The position numbers and the translations under genes were made by a program. Under the pieces are notes generated by a model. The model made no database searches, was not told the DNA's origin, and saw only the letters and a program-made list of their open reading frames with translations. A DNA stretch of 64,000 nucleotides from Sphingomonas faeni (GTDB lineage: Bacteria; Pseudomonadota; Alphaproteobacteria; Sphingomonadales; Sphingomonadaceae): positions 124,001 through 188,000 of the forward strand of contig NZ_JANBVH010000003.1 of assembly GCF_024273235.1 (NCBI RefSeq). The letters are read 5' to 3'. Of this stretch, positions 1 to 9,523 are shown piece after piece; positions within the stretch are counted from its first letter, which is position 1; each line of letters starts with the position of its first letter.

Positions 1-1217
1 AGGATCACGCCCGACGCGAGGAAGATCACCAGATCGCGCGCCGGGAAGGGCGTCCCGTCATTCATGCTCAGCGGCAACGTCAGCGCACCTGCCAGCGTGA
101 TCGCGCCGCGTGCCCCTGCGCACGACATCGCGGCGATGATCCGGCGCGGGGGGCTGGCGCTGCCCGCCAGATCGTTGCGCCGACGTGCGCGGAACAGCGT
201 GAACTGCATCGACACCCACACCCAGCCGTAGCGAAGCGCCGCGAGGCCGACGACGATCGCGACGACGTAGATCGCCAGCCACCACGGGCTCACATGCCCG
301 GTCGACGTGACGGTATCGCGCGCGCGGACGAACACCTCGGGCAACTGTTCGCCGAGCAGCACGAAGATCACGCCGTTGAGCGTGAACTGCAGCATGTCCC
401 ACACCGCCCGCCGCCGGATCCGCGTTCCCGCGGCAACGGCGGTCGTCGCGTCGGTGAAGGTCATCGCGATCCCGGCGGCGGCGGCGGCGAGCACGCCCGA
501 TGCGTGGATGTGTTCGGCCAGCAGATAGGCCGCGAACGGGATCAACAGACTGACGAGGATGTTCGAGCCGGCTTCATCACCGAACCGCCGCGCGAATGCC
601 GTCTTGGTCGCGACGACGCCCAAGGCGATGCCGACGCCGATTCCGACCCCGGCGATCGCCATCCACGCGAAGGTCGCCGCGGCATCGGCAAGCGAAAAGG
701 TACCGGTCAGCACCGCGGCGATCGCGAACCGCACGCAGACCAGGCCCGAGGCGTCGTTCAGCAGCGCTTCGCCTTCGAGGATGTGCATCATGCGTTTCGG
801 GATCGGCGCCTTCTGCGCGACGGCGGATACCGCGATCGGATCGGTCGGCGACACGACCGCCGCCAGCGCGAACGCGACCCCGAGCGGCATCGCCGGAATG
901 AGCCAGTGCACGAACAGACCCATGCCGAGAACCGTCAGGAACACCAGGCCGAGCGCGAGTCCGAGCACTGCGCCGCGATCGCGAAACAGCTCGTCCTTCG
1001 GAATTCGCCAGCCATCGAGGAACAGCAGCGGCGGTACGAGCAGGAGGAAGAACAGTTCGGGATCGAGCTCTACACGGACATGCGCGACCGTGCCGATCAG
1101 TGCGCCCAACGCGATCTGGACGAGCGGCCGGGGCAACGCCGAGGGTAGCATCCGGGACGCGACACCGCTGACCACCACGGCGAGCAACAAGAACAGGCAC
1201 AAGGTCACAATCTGCAA
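1..1217 (-). CDS. CPA1-family Na+/H+ (cation/proton) antiporter, 3' end cut by window edge
   Basis: This is a polytopic inner-membrane protein of the NhaP/NHE type, expected to exchange monovalent cations for protons. About 405 residues are visible. The reading frame is open to the window edge, so the C-terminus is missing. Family marks are SPTDPIAV at residues 123-130, GEALLNDASGLV with the paired Asn154-Asp155 of CPA1 exchangers, and SCAGARGAITLAGAL near the visible end. Hydrophobic segments alternate with short loops throughout. The start is a TTG at 1217, chosen because a GAGG lies nine bases upstream; a GTG three codons later is poorly placed. Family assignment is firm; the transported ion (Na+, K+ or Li+) cannot be read from the sequence. 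It has no obvious operon partner, since astB ends 270 bp upstream on the same strand. Confidence 0.9.
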   Translation of the reverse strand, partial: MQIVTLCLFLLLAVVVSGVASRMLPSALPRPLVQIALGALIGTVAHVRVELDPELFFLLLVPPLLFLDGWRIPKDELFRDRGAVLGLALGLVFLTVLGMGLFVHWLIPAMPLGVAFALAAVVSPTDPIAVSAVAQKAPIPKRMMHILEGEALLNDASGLVCVRFAIAAVLTGTFSLADAAATFAWMAIAGVGIGVGIALGVVATKTAFARRFGDEAGSNILVSLLIPFAAYLLAEHIHASGVLAAAAAGIAMTFTDATTAVAAGTRIRRRAVWDMLQFTLNGVIFVLLGEQLPEVFVRARDTVTSTGHVSPWWLAIYVVAIVVGLAALRYGWVWVSMQFTLFRARRRNDLAGSASPPRRIIAAMSCAGARGAITLAGALTLPLSMNDGTPFPARDLVIFLASGVI

Positions 1218-1491
1218 ACCGGATTTCCTCGTTTTCGAAAAGCGTGTTCGAAATTGGCTGTGACGCGCGACTGGCACGCGGCATAAGATTTGCGGCCGGC
1301 ACACGCGCTGCTCCGCACATGGCGAACACAGGGACGCACCGTCGAAGACCGCACTATGCTACGCGGGTAGCAGACGGGCCGAATTTTCGGAAGACCGGAC
1401 TGCGAAGAGCAGGAGCCTGGGCGAGTTCGCCGACGGAACCGGGCAGCGGCGATCGGTAATACCGTCCACCCGTCCGATCGATATCCCGCTG

Positions 1492-2781
1492 TCAGATTTC
1501 GCCAGGCCCGAAACCAAGCGCGGCTGTGAGTGCGCCGCGCGCCGTGGCGCAACGTTCCCACAAGCGTGAGTCGCCCAGATCGTCGGGGGCGATCGACTCC
1601 GGCCATTCCCGCGCGATCACGGCTTCGATCCTGTCGCAGGTGACGTCGTCGAGGAGGAACCTGGGGTCGATCGCCGCAAGCGCGTCCGCATCGACCTGGA
1701 CCCGTAATCTCAGACAGGCCGGACCGCCGCCGTTACGCATCGACTCCCGGACATCGACGACCTCCAGCCGCCGGATCGGTGTTTCACGGGCAACCAGCTC
1801 GGTCAGCCATGTCCAGACGTGATCGTTCTCGCGTGCCTCCGCGGGTAGGATGAGCGCCATGTCGCCGTCGGGCATCGTCACGAGCTGGGAGTTGAACAGA
1901 TAGGTTCGGATCGCCGTGTCCAGGCTGACGCGATCCGCGGGCACCTCGATGATCACGGCGTCCGGCATGAGCGCATGTACCGCCTCGCGGAGCCCGGCTG
2001 GATCCGCAAAGGCGTGTTCATGCGCGAACAGGACATGGCCGTTCGCCACCGCGACGACATCGTTATGGAAGGCGCCGGCAGCGATTGCCGCGTCGCTCTG
2101 GCGGACCATCGGCGTATGCGCGGGATCGAGCCCATGCCCCCGTGCCACCGCCTCGCTCGCCGTACGGTGCTGGCGGGCGGGAAAGCCGCCGGCTCGGCCT
2201 TCACCATACACGAACATCTCGATCGCACACCTGCCGGACGGAGACGCCAGCCGCATGAAATTGGCCGCGCCTTCGTCGCCAAAGGCTGCCGGCACGGGGC
2301 GATGAACGCGGAAGAACCGTCGGTCGGCAAAGGCAAGGCGGAGTTGCCGTTCGGTCTGCTCGGCTTCGCTGGCGCGGTGCGGCATCGTCGACAGATTGGC
2401 GGGCGTGATGTGGCACAGTCCGTCGGCCGTGTCTGAGGCGGGGGACACGGTGCCGGCATTGGCGGTCCACATCGCCGACGCCGACATCGCGTTCGCGACG
2501 AGCGCCCGGTCCGCGCTCCAGGCCGCCGCAAGAACCTCAGAATCGCCGCCGTCGAAGCCCAGCTCTCGCAACCAAGCGACGTGGGGCCGGACATGCGGAA
2601 GGAATACGCCCTGCCTCAGCCCCAACGTCATCAACCGCCGCATCTTGCCGACGCCCTGCAACGCAGCAACCCGCGGCCGCGATATCCCGCCCGCATTGGC
2701 GGCGGACGCACGGTTACCGATCGAGAGGCCCGCATAATTATGCGTCGGCCCGACGATACCGTCGAAATTCACCTCGATCAC
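1492..2781 (-). CDS. astB: N-succinylarginine dihydrolase
   Basis: This cytosolic enzyme hydrolyses N2-succinylarginine to N2-succinylornithine, CO2 and two ammonia in the AST arginine-degradation pathway. The 429-residue length is close to the family norm of about 440. The N-terminal GPTHNYAGLS (residues 11-20) is diagnostic. The catalytic triad of the amidinotransferase-like fold matches Glu170 (in DEGAAN), His239 (in AFHNDV) and Cys356 (in GGGPACLRL). The start is GTG at 2781. No other ast gene (astA, astD, astE) lies in the window, so the pathway is split or continues elsewhere. Family assignment is secure. Confidence 0.95.
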   Translation of the reverse strand: MIEVNFDGIVGPTHNYAGLSIGNRASAANAGGISRPRVAALQGVGKMRRLMTLGLRQGVFLPHVRPHVAWLRELGFDGGDSEVLAAAWSADRALVANAMSASAMWTANAGTVSPASDTADGLCHITPANLSTMPHRASEAEQTERQLRLAFADRRFFRVHRPVPAAFGDEGAANFMRLASPSGRCAIEMFVYGEGRAGGFPARQHRTASEAVARGHGLDPAHTPMVRQSDAAIAAGAFHNDVVAVANGHVLFAHEHAFADPAGLREAVHALMPDAVIIEVPADRVSLDTAIRTYLFNSQLVTMPDGDMALILPAEARENDHVWTWLTELVARETPIRRLEVVDVRESMRNGGGPACLRLRVQVDADALAAIDPRFLLDDVTCDRIEAVIAREWPESIAPDDLGDSRLWERCATARGALTAALGFGPGEI

Positions 2782-3146
2782 GCCTGTACCCCTATCCCGC
2801 CGCCTCGGTCATTCGCGACACTGCGCAATCCCCGTCCGATCGCTCAGAGCAGGGGAGCGTGCGAATGACGCGAGCATACCATCGCGTACACCTTAGAAGA
2901 GGTACCGCCGCAGCGCGAGATCGGTCGAACACCGGAATCACCCAGTGGGCCACGGTAGGAAGACAAGGTTCGGACCTGCGCGCCGCCGATCCCAAGCCGG
3001 ATGCGGCACTGCCCGGCAGCGCACAGTTTCCAGGATACGCGCGCGCCATTCGACGGAAGCTGGGATAACCCTCACGCGGCTATGCGTGCCTGGCTCGCGA
3101 CGACGCGAGGTTCCGATCCGGGCGGGGCTGTGGCAGTAGGTTGAGC
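2782..3146. other. Intergenic region without a supported gene (365 bp)
   Basis: This gap separates the divergent astB and lytic transglycosylase genes and should hold both promoters. A short open frame with a GTG start at about 2859-3068 (69 codons) has no recognisable domain and an atypical composition, so I do not call it. I see no tRNA-like cloverleaf, strong hairpin or repeat here. Confidence 0.5.
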
Positions 3147-4217
3147 ATGGGTGGGGCATCGATAGCAGCTAGGCTGCGTACGGGACGCGTGGCTTGGCTG
3201 CGCAACGGACTGGTGGCTGCGATCGCCATGCTGACCGGGAGCGCGCCCGCCTTGGCACAGGACGATGCCGGCTTTCGCTCGTACATGACCGTGCTTCGCC
3301 AGCAGGCGCTGGCCGAGGGCGTCAGCGTCCGCACCGCCGACGCCGTGTTTCCCGGGCTGACGCTGAACCCCCGTGTGATCGAGCTTGACCGTGGGCAGCC
3401 GGGGGCGACGAACAGCAGCAGCGCCATTCCGGCCTTCGCCCCCTACAAGGCGCAGCACGTCGATACCGCGCGGATCGCGCGCGGGCGACAGACCTATCTG
3501 GCGCAGCGCTCGCGGTTGCAGCGGATCGAGCAGCAGACCGGGGTGCCGGAATCGATCATGGTCGCGATCTGGGGGCATGAGACGAATTACGGCAGCTATA
3601 CCGGCAATTTCGACCTCCTCCGCTCGCTGGCGAGCCTCGCCTATGAAGGCCGCCGCCGATCGCTGTTCGCAGGCGAGTTCATCGCCGGCCTGAAGATGCT
3701 CGATCGCGGCGTCACGCGTGACCAGTTGAAGGGCAGCTGGGCAGGGGCGACCGGCAATCCGCAATTCCTGCCGTCGATCTATCTCCGCCTAGCGCGCGAC
3801 GGCGACGGCGATGGCCGCGCCGATATCTGGAACAGCCCGGCCGATACGCTCGCATCGATCGGCAATTACTTCACCGACGCCGGCTGGCGTCCCGGGCAGC
3901 CCTGGGGTGTCGCGGTCAACGTGCCGGCCGGGCTCGATCGGTCACAGGTGCGCAATCGGCTGGTGTCGCCGCGGTGCCCGCGCGTGTTCGAGCGGCATAG
4001 CGGCTGGCGGACGATCGCCGAGTGGCGCGCGCTCGGCGTGACGCCGCAGGGCCGGAGCTTGCCCGCCGACAATGTGATGGCGACGTTGCTCGAGCCGGAC
4101 GGGCAGGGCGCCACCGCCTATCTGCTCACCAGCAACTATCGTGTGATCCTCGATTACAACTGCTCCAACTTCTACGCGCTGTCGGTCGGGCTGCTGGCCG
4201 ATGCGGTCGAACGCTAG
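3147..4217 (+). CDS. Periplasmic lytic murein transglycosylase (MltB-like)
   Basis: This exported enzyme should cleave the MurNAc-GlcNAc bond of peptidoglycan to leave 1,6-anhydroMurNAc. The 356-residue product begins with a signal peptide ending at about APALA-Q (residue 38). The SLT-2/MltB fold follows; the catalytic acid is Glu145 in IWGHETNYG, and GATGNPQFLPS and DGDGRADIWNS further on are typical of the family. A TTG two codons upstream is possible, but ATG 3147 has a TAGG six bases before it. There is no lipobox, so it is probably a soluble MltB-type enzyme. The rlpA gene overlaps its 3' end by 17 bp, suggesting a shared transcript for cell-wall remodelling. Confidence 0.92.
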   Translation: MGGASIAARLRTGRVAWLRNGLVAAIAMLTGSAPALAQDDAGFRSYMTVLRQQALAEGVSVRTADAVFPGLTLNPRVIELDRGQPGATNSSSAIPAFAPYKAQHVDTARIARGRQTYLAQRSRLQRIEQQTGVPESIMVAIWGHETNYGSYTGNFDLLRSLASLAYEGRRRSLFAGEFIAGLKMLDRGVTRDQLKGSWAGATGNPQFLPSIYLRLARDGDGDGRADIWNSPADTLASIGNYFTDAGWRPGQPWGVAVNVPAGLDRSQVRNRLVSPRCPRVFERHSGWRTIAEWRALGVTPQGRSLPADNVMATLLEPDGQGATAYLLTSNYRVILDYNCSNFYALSVGLLADAVER

Positions 4218-4935
4218 AGCCATTGCCCTGGCGTTCGCGCTGGCGGCCTGCAGCAATTCGCGCGAAAGCGTCGGCGCGGCGTTCCCGGCCGGTGGTGGTC
4301 TTTACGGCAGCTACAAGGATACCGGGCTAGCGAGTTGGTATGGCGAGGAATTGTCCGGAAACCGCACCGCGTCCGGCGAAGCGTTCGATCCCGACGCGAT
4401 GACTGCCGCGCATCGCACCTTGCCGCTCGGGTCGTTCGTAGAGGTGACGTCGGTTGCGACCGGCCGGTCGATCCTGGTCCGGATCAACGATCGCGGGCCG
4501 GGCCGGCGGGACCGGATGATCGACCTTTCGCGTGCCGCGGCGCATCTGCTCGGCACCGACCGCCAGCAGATCGCAAAGGTCCGTATCCGCTCGATCGTGC
4601 CTAGCGCCCGCGACGCCTCGCTGCTGCGCGCCGGGAAGGCCGTCGGGGTCCGGACGCCCACCTACACGCAAGCCTATAGCGTCGACACGGCGCCGGCCCG
4701 CGAACCCGTGGCAGCCCTCACGCCTGGACAGCGCTACGTGCTCCAGGTCGCGACCTTCTCGAACGAACCGCGCGCGAAGGCGTTGGCGAAGCGCCTCGAT
4801 GCCAAGGTCGTCGAGGGCGGGGGACTGTACCGCGTTCGCATCGGCCCGTTCAAAGATGCCGCCAGCCTGCAACGCGCGCGTGACGCGGTCGCCGAGCGCG
4901 GCTATGGCGATGCACAGGTCCTGCCTACGGATTGA
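4201..4935 (+). CDS. rlpA: RlpA-family septal ring lipoprotein (DPBB + SPOR)
   Basis: RlpA proteins are lipoproteins that act on, or bind, peptidoglycan stripped of stem peptides at the septum. The 244-residue product has a short signal with lipobox ALAAC (Cys17). A double-psi beta-barrel follows (GLASWYGEELSGNRTASGE near 42-60, VRINDRGP near 93-100). The C-terminus is a SPOR domain (about 179-242) that would target denuded septal glycan. The ATG at 4201 lies inside the end of the upstream transglycosylase gene, which implies translational coupling. Whether this protein has glycosidase activity, as reported for Pseudomonas RlpA, cannot be decided here. Confidence 0.92.
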   Translation: MRSNARAIALAFALAACSNSRESVGAAFPAGGGLYGSYKDTGLASWYGEELSGNRTASGEAFDPDAMTAAHRTLPLGSFVEVTSVATGRSILVRINDRGPGRRDRMIDLSRAAAHLLGTDRQQIAKVRIRSIVPSARDASLLRAGKAVGVRTPTYTQAYSVDTAPAREPVAALTPGQRYVLQVATFSNEPRAKALAKRLDAKVVEGGGLYRVRIGPFKDAASLQRARDAVAERGYGDAQVLPTD

Positions 4936-4961
4936 GTTCCCTTTTGCTCACGGAATACCCC

Positions 4962-6125
4962 ATGAAGAAGCTGATCGTCGCCCCGCTCGTCGCCATCGCG
5001 CTGGCGCACCCATCCATCGCTGCCGCGCCGCAATTCCAGACTGCTGCGCCGATCGCCTATATGGAGGATCTGTCGTCGGGCGCGGTGCTGTTCGCGCGCG
5101 ATGCGGATCGGCGGATGCCGCCGGCGTCGCTCGCCAAGATGATGACCGTCTATGTTGCGTTCGACATGGTGAAGAAGGGCGAACTGAAGCTCGACCAGAT
5201 GATGACCGTGCGCCCCGAGACCTGGGCGAAATGGCATGGTCCGGCAGCGGGTTCGACGATGTTCCTGTCATCGGGTGAGAATGTCAGCGTCGCTAATCTC
5301 CTGTACGGGATCGTCACGCTGTCGGGGAACGATGCGTGCATCGTGCTCGCCGAGGGCATCTCCGGGTCCGAGCAGGCGTTCACCGAGCGGATGAACCGCA
5401 AGGCCGCCGAACTCGGCCTCAAGGACAGCCATTTCGGCACCGCGAATGGCTGGCCCGACAACGGCGTCACCTATGTGACCGCGCATGATCTCGCCAAGCT
5501 CGCGGCGGCGACGATCACCAACTATCCCGATCTCTACAAGCAATTCTATTCGAAGCGCGATTTCACCTGGGGCAAGACGATGGGCGGCAGCGCCATCACT
5601 CAGGCGAACCGCGATCCGATCCTCGGCCGCGTTGCCGGTGCGGATGGCCTGAAGACCGGGCACACCGAGGAGGCCGGTTATGGCTTCACCGGGTCCGCTA
5701 TCCAGAACGGCCGGCGCCTCGTGATGGTCGTCGCCGGCCTGACGAGCTCGGGCCAGCGCGCCGAGGAATCCGTGCGCTTCATGGAATGGGGCTTTCGCGC
5801 GTGGCAGTCCAAGCCGATCGTCGCGAAGGGCAAAAAGGTCGAGACCGCCTCGGTCCAGCTCGGGGATTCGTCGTCGGTCGGGCTCGTCGCCCCCAAGGCG
5901 CTGACCGTGACGCTGCCCGCCGGCACCTCGCCCAATCTCACCGCGAAGGTCGTGTATGACGGCCCGATCAAGGCGCCCATCAAGGCCGGCCAGCATATCG
6001 CCGATCTCGTCGTCACCACGTCCGACGGGCTGCAGCAGACCATGCCGCTGGTCGCCGAGAAGGACGTCGCCGAGGCCGGCTTCTTCGGTCGTGCATGGGC
6101 AGGACTGACCGGCTTCTTCGGGTGA
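4962..6125 (+). CDS. dacC: D-alanyl-D-alanine carboxypeptidase (PBP5/6 type)
   Basis: This low-molecular-weight penicillin-binding protein should trim the terminal D-Ala from peptidoglycan pentapeptides in the periplasm. The 387-residue protein has a signal peptide ending near SIAAA (about residue 22). The serine-peptidase motifs are all present: SLAK at 56-59, SGN at 121-123 and KTG at 231-233. A C-terminal beta domain (about 275-365) and a terminal amphipathic stretch resemble the PBP5 membrane anchor. ATG 4962 is preferred over an upstream TTG because MKKLIVAPLVAIALA is a normal signal start. The gene follows rlpA by 26 bp. The exact paralogue letter (dacA, C or F) is a guess. Confidence 0.93.
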   Translation: MKKLIVAPLVAIALAHPSIAAAPQFQTAAPIAYMEDLSSGAVLFARDADRRMPPASLAKMMTVYVAFDMVKKGELKLDQMMTVRPETWAKWHGPAAGSTMFLSSGENVSVANLLYGIVTLSGNDACIVLAEGISGSEQAFTERMNRKAAELGLKDSHFGTANGWPDNGVTYVTAHDLAKLAAATITNYPDLYKQFYSKRDFTWGKTMGGSAITQANRDPILGRVAGADGLKTGHTEEAGYGFTGSAIQNGRRLVMVVAGLTSSGQRAEESVRFMEWGFRAWQSKPIVAKGKKVETASVQLGDSSSVGLVAPKALTVTLPAGTSPNLTAKVVYDGPIKAPIKAGQHIADLVVTTSDGLQQTMPLVAEKDVAEAGFFGRAWAGLTGFFG

Positions 6126-6153
6126 TGGCCCGGGCGCCGACGGCGTTGCAGGC

Positions 6154-7131
6154 ATGACGTCGATCATCGGCAACACCGCCGCGCAGGCTGCCTTCATGGC
6201 GGCGATGCGCGGCGGGTCGCTGCATCATGCGTGGCTGATCGCCGGACCGCAGGGCGTCGGCAAGGCGAGCTTCGCGCGCGCCGCCGCAATGCGCATGCTG
6301 GCGGACGCGGCCGAGCTCGATAGCGGGTCGACCGGGTTCGAGGTTCCCGAGGGGAACAGGACGCGGTCGCTGATGGAGGCCGGGTCGCACCCCGATTTTC
6401 GCGTGCTCGCGCGGTTGCCGAAAGACCCGGAGAAGCCCGATCAGGATCTCGCGCGCAGCATCACGATCGCGCAGGTGCGGACGCTGCAGCCGCTGTTTGC
6501 GACCACGCCGTCGATGAGCCCGCGGCGCGTCGTGGTGATCGACGCGATCGACGATCTGGAGCGGGGCGGGGCGAATGCTCTGCTCAAGAATCTGGAGGAA
6601 CCGCCCGCGGGCACGATCTTCCTGCTGGTCAGCCATGCGCCGGGGCGGTTGCTGCCGACCATCCGCTCGCGGTGCCGGTTGCTGCGGTTCGAGGCACTTG
6701 ACGATAGCGAGCTCGCGACGGCGATCCGGACTTTGCAGCCCGAGGCAGGCGAGGGCGAGGTCGCCGCGCTGGTGCGTGCGAGCGACGGCGCGCCCGGACG
6801 CGCGCTTCGTTATGCCGGGCTCGACATCGCGGCGATCGACGATGCCATCGCAGCGATCGCGCAGGACGGCGATCGCGACAACGGGCGCCGGTTGAAGCTC
6901 GCCAAGGCACTAGGGCTCAAGGCCGCACAACCGCGCTACGAAGCGTTCCTCGACCGCGCGCCCGCGTTTATCGCCAATGCTGCCCGGACCCGCTCGGGCG
7001 CCGCGTTGCGATCTGCGCTCGACGCGCACGCCGCGGCACGTGAGCTGGCGGGCGCGGCGACCGGCCTGTCGCTCGACGCACAAGCCACGGTGTTCGAGAT
7101 GGCGGGAATCGTCGCGACATTACGCCGTTGA
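6154..7131 (+). CDS. holB: DNA polymerase III subunit delta'
   Basis: This is a clamp-loader subunit that helps place the beta clamp on primed DNA. The 325-residue protein carries an AAA+ P-loop (GPQGVGKA, residues 31-38) and the delta'/gamma signature NALLKNLEEPPAGTIF followed by LPTIRSRC near residues 145-175. Such proteins usually bind but do not efficiently hydrolyse ATP. It starts 28 bp after the carboxypeptidase gene and precedes metG. In several related genomes I recall thymidylate kinase (tmk) sitting between dacC and holB; here it is absent. Identification is firm. Confidence 0.93.
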   Translation: MTSIIGNTAAQAAFMAAMRGGSLHHAWLIAGPQGVGKASFARAAAMRMLADAAELDSGSTGFEVPEGNRTRSLMEAGSHPDFRVLARLPKDPEKPDQDLARSITIAQVRTLQPLFATTPSMSPRRVVVIDAIDDLERGGANALLKNLEEPPAGTIFLLVSHAPGRLLPTIRSRCRLLRFEALDDSELATAIRTLQPEAGEGEVAALVRASDGAPGRALRYAGLDIAAIDDAIAAIAQDGDRDNGRRLKLAKALGLKAAQPRYEAFLDRAPAFIANAARTRSGAALRSALDAHAAARELAGAATGLSLDAQATVFEMAGIVATLRR

Positions 7132-7181
7132 TAGGGCTGCGCAGGCTTCACCTGATCGGGGCGATGCTCTAGGAGCGCGGC

Positions 7182-8729
7182 ATGGCCGACCCTTTCTATA
7201 TCACCACCGCGATCCACTATCCCAATGGCCGTCCGCATATCGGCCATGCGTACGAGATGATCGCCGCCGACGCGATCGCGCGCTTCCAGCGTCAGGCCGG
7301 CCGTGACGTGCTGTTCCAGACCGGGACCGACGAGCATGGCCTCAAGATGGTCCAGGCGGCGCGCGACCGAGATATGCCGGTGCGCGAACTCGCCAATGAA
7401 ATGTCGTCGTATTTCCACGCGATGGCGGACCGTCTTGGTATCTCCTACGATCGGTTCATCCGCACCGTCGACGAGGATCATTACGCCGCGAGCGCCGCGA
7501 TCTGGCAGGCGATGGCGGACGCGGGCGACCTGTATCTCGATCGCTACGAGGGCTGGTACTCGGTCCGCGACGAGGCGTTCTACGACGAATCCGAGCTGAC
7601 CGGGGAGGGCGACGATCGCCGCTCGCCGCAGGGTACACCCGTTGAATGGACCGCCGAGGAGACCTGGTTCTTCCGCCTGTCGAAGTATCAGCAGCCCCTG
7701 CTCGATCTGTTCGCGGCCAACCCTGATTTCATCCGCCCCGAAAGCCGCCGCAACGAGGTGATGCGCTTCGTCGAGGGTGGCTTGAAGGATCTGTCGGTGT
7801 CGCGCACCAGCTTCGACTGGGGCGTTCCGGTGCCCGGGAGCCCCGGGCACGTGATGTATGTTTGGGTCGATGCGCTCACCAATTATCTGACCGGGATTGG
7901 CTATCCCGACATGACCGGCGACAAGGCGAAATACTGGCCGGCGGATATCCATCTGATCGGCAAGGATATCGTTCGCTTCCACGCGGTCTATTGGCCGGCG
8001 TTCCTGCTGTCGGCGGGCATCCCGCTGCCCAAGAGCGTGTTCGGTCACGGCTTCCTGCTCACGCGCGGCGAGAAGATGTCGAAGTCGGTCGGCAACGTCG
8101 TCGATCCGATGGCGCTGGCCGATGCGTTCGGCGTCGATGCGCTGCGCTACTTCTTCCTCCGCGAGGTGAGCTTCGGCCAGGACGGCAGTTATTCGCCCGA
8201 GGCGATCGTGACGCGCGTCAACGCCGAGCTCGCGAACAGCTTCGGCAACCTCGCACAGCGGACCTTGTCGTTCATCGCCAAGAACTTGGGCGGCGAATTT
8301 CCCACGGCGGGTACGGTTCAGGACGCGGACGGCATGCTGATCGAGGAGGTCGTCGTTGCCTGTGCCGGGTTCAAGGCCGGCTTCACCGATCTCGCGCTGT
8401 CACAAGGGATCGAGGCGTGGATGCGCGGCGTGTTCGCCTGCAACCAGTATATCGACGCGCAGGCGCCCTGGGCGCTGCGCAAGACCGATCCCGAGCGGAT
8501 GAACGCGGTATTGCGGACGCTGGTCCGCGCGATCCGCATGCTGGCGATCGCGATCCTGCCGGTCGTGCCTGAGTCCGCGGGTAAGGTGCTAGACCAGATC
8601 GGTGCTACCGAGCGGGATCACGGCGCGATCGACGATGACGGCTGGTACGACCGGATCGCTGCCTCCGACTTCCGGATCGCGCCACCGTCGCCCGTCTTCC
8701 CGCGTCTCGAACTGCCGGCGGAGGCCTGA
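7182..8729 (+). CDS. metG: Methionine--tRNA ligase
   Basis: This class I aminoacyl-tRNA synthetase charges tRNA-Met with methionine. The 515-residue protein shows HIGH as PHIGHAY (His19-His22) and the KMSKS loop at 298-302. The connective region lacks the four-cysteine zinc knuckles seen in E. coli MetRS, and there is no C-terminal EMAP-like dimerisation domain, so this is the compact form. The start ATG follows a GGAGCG. The stop codon shares a base with the tatD start (TGATG), so the two are translationally coupled. Confidence 0.96.
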   Translation: MADPFYITTAIHYPNGRPHIGHAYEMIAADAIARFQRQAGRDVLFQTGTDEHGLKMVQAARDRDMPVRELANEMSSYFHAMADRLGISYDRFIRTVDEDHYAASAAIWQAMADAGDLYLDRYEGWYSVRDEAFYDESELTGEGDDRRSPQGTPVEWTAEETWFFRLSKYQQPLLDLFAANPDFIRPESRRNEVMRFVEGGLKDLSVSRTSFDWGVPVPGSPGHVMYVWVDALTNYLTGIGYPDMTGDKAKYWPADIHLIGKDIVRFHAVYWPAFLLSAGIPLPKSVFGHGFLLTRGEKMSKSVGNVVDPMALADAFGVDALRYFFLREVSFGQDGSYSPEAIVTRVNAELANSFGNLAQRTLSFIAKNLGGEFPTAGTVQDADGMLIEEVVVACAGFKAGFTDLALSQGIEAWMRGVFACNQYIDAQAPWALRKTDPERMNAVLRTLVRAIRMLAIAILPVVPESAGKVLDQIGATERDHGAIDDDGWYDRIAASDFRIAPPSPVFPRLELPAEA

Positions 8730-9523
8730 TGCTCGCCGACAGCCATTGCCACCTGAACTACAAGGGCCTCGTCGAGGACCAGCAGGCGGTGCTCGAGCGC
8801 GCCCGCGCGCGAGGTGTGACGGCGATGCTCAACATCTCGACGCGCGAGAGCGAATGGGACGATATCGTCGCCACCGCCGAGCGCGAGCCCGACGTCTGGG
8901 CGACGATCGGCATCCATCCCAACGAGGCGGATACCTATCCCGACGTCGATGCGGCCAAGCTGATCGAGCGCGCGCGGCATCCCCGGGTCGTCGGCCTCGG
9001 CGAAAGCGGCCTCGACTATTTCCGCGACACCTCGGATCGCGCCCGCCAGCAGGCGAGCTTTCGCGCGCATATCGCTGCGTCGCGCGAAACCGGACTGCCC
9101 ATCGTCGTCCACACCCGCGATGCCGAGGACGATACCGCCGCGATCATGGCTGAGGAAATGGAGAAGGGGGCCTATGCCGGCGTCATCCACTGCTTCACGG
9201 CGAGCGGAGCTTTCGCCGACAAGGCGTTGGACTTGGGCCTTTATATCTCGATCTCCGGGATCGTGACGTTCAAGAACGCGCGCGACCTGCAGGAAACCGC
9301 AGCACGGCTGCCGATCGACCGTCTGCTGATCGAGACCGACGCACCGTTCCTCGCGCCGGTGCCGCACCGGGGCAAGACCGGCGAACCCGGCTTCGTCGCC
9401 GATACCGCAGCGTTTCTCGCCGACCTCCGCGGCGAAAATGTCGAGGAATTATCGCGTCGTACGGCGGAGAACTTCCATGCGCTGTTCGCCAAGACGCGAG
9501 CGTCGGGAGCCGTCGCAGCATGA
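8729..9523 (+). CDS. TatD-family metal-dependent hydrolase
   Basis: TatD proteins are TIM-barrel amidohydrolases with DNase or related phosphodiesterase activity. The 264-residue product has the N-terminal HxH metal ligands (His6 and His8 in DSHCHLN), the glutamate of GLGESGLDYF, histidines in VVHTRDAED and VIHCFTAS, and the aspartate of LLIETDAPFLAP. It sits between metG and an MBL-fold hydrolase with overlapping ends, the usual metG-tatD-MBL arrangement. The cellular substrate is unknown, so no specific gene name (ycfH and others) is assigned. Confidence 0.92.
   Translation: MLADSHCHLNYKGLVEDQQAVLERARARGVTAMLNISTRESEWDDIVATAEREPDVWATIGIHPNEADTYPDVDAAKLIERARHPRVVGLGESGLDYFRDTSDRARQQASFRAHIAASRETGLPIVVHTRDAEDDTAAIMAEEMEKGAYAGVIHCFTASGAFADKALDLGLYISISGIVTFKNARDLQETAARLPIDRLLIETDAPFLAPVPHRGKTGEPGFVADTAAFLADLRGENVEELSRRTAENFHALFAKTRASGAVAA

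Noticed and set aside
294-1329. Several overlapping open frames on both strands at the left edge
   Set aside because: They are out of frame with the antiporter, whose own frame is open to the edge and carries all family motifs.
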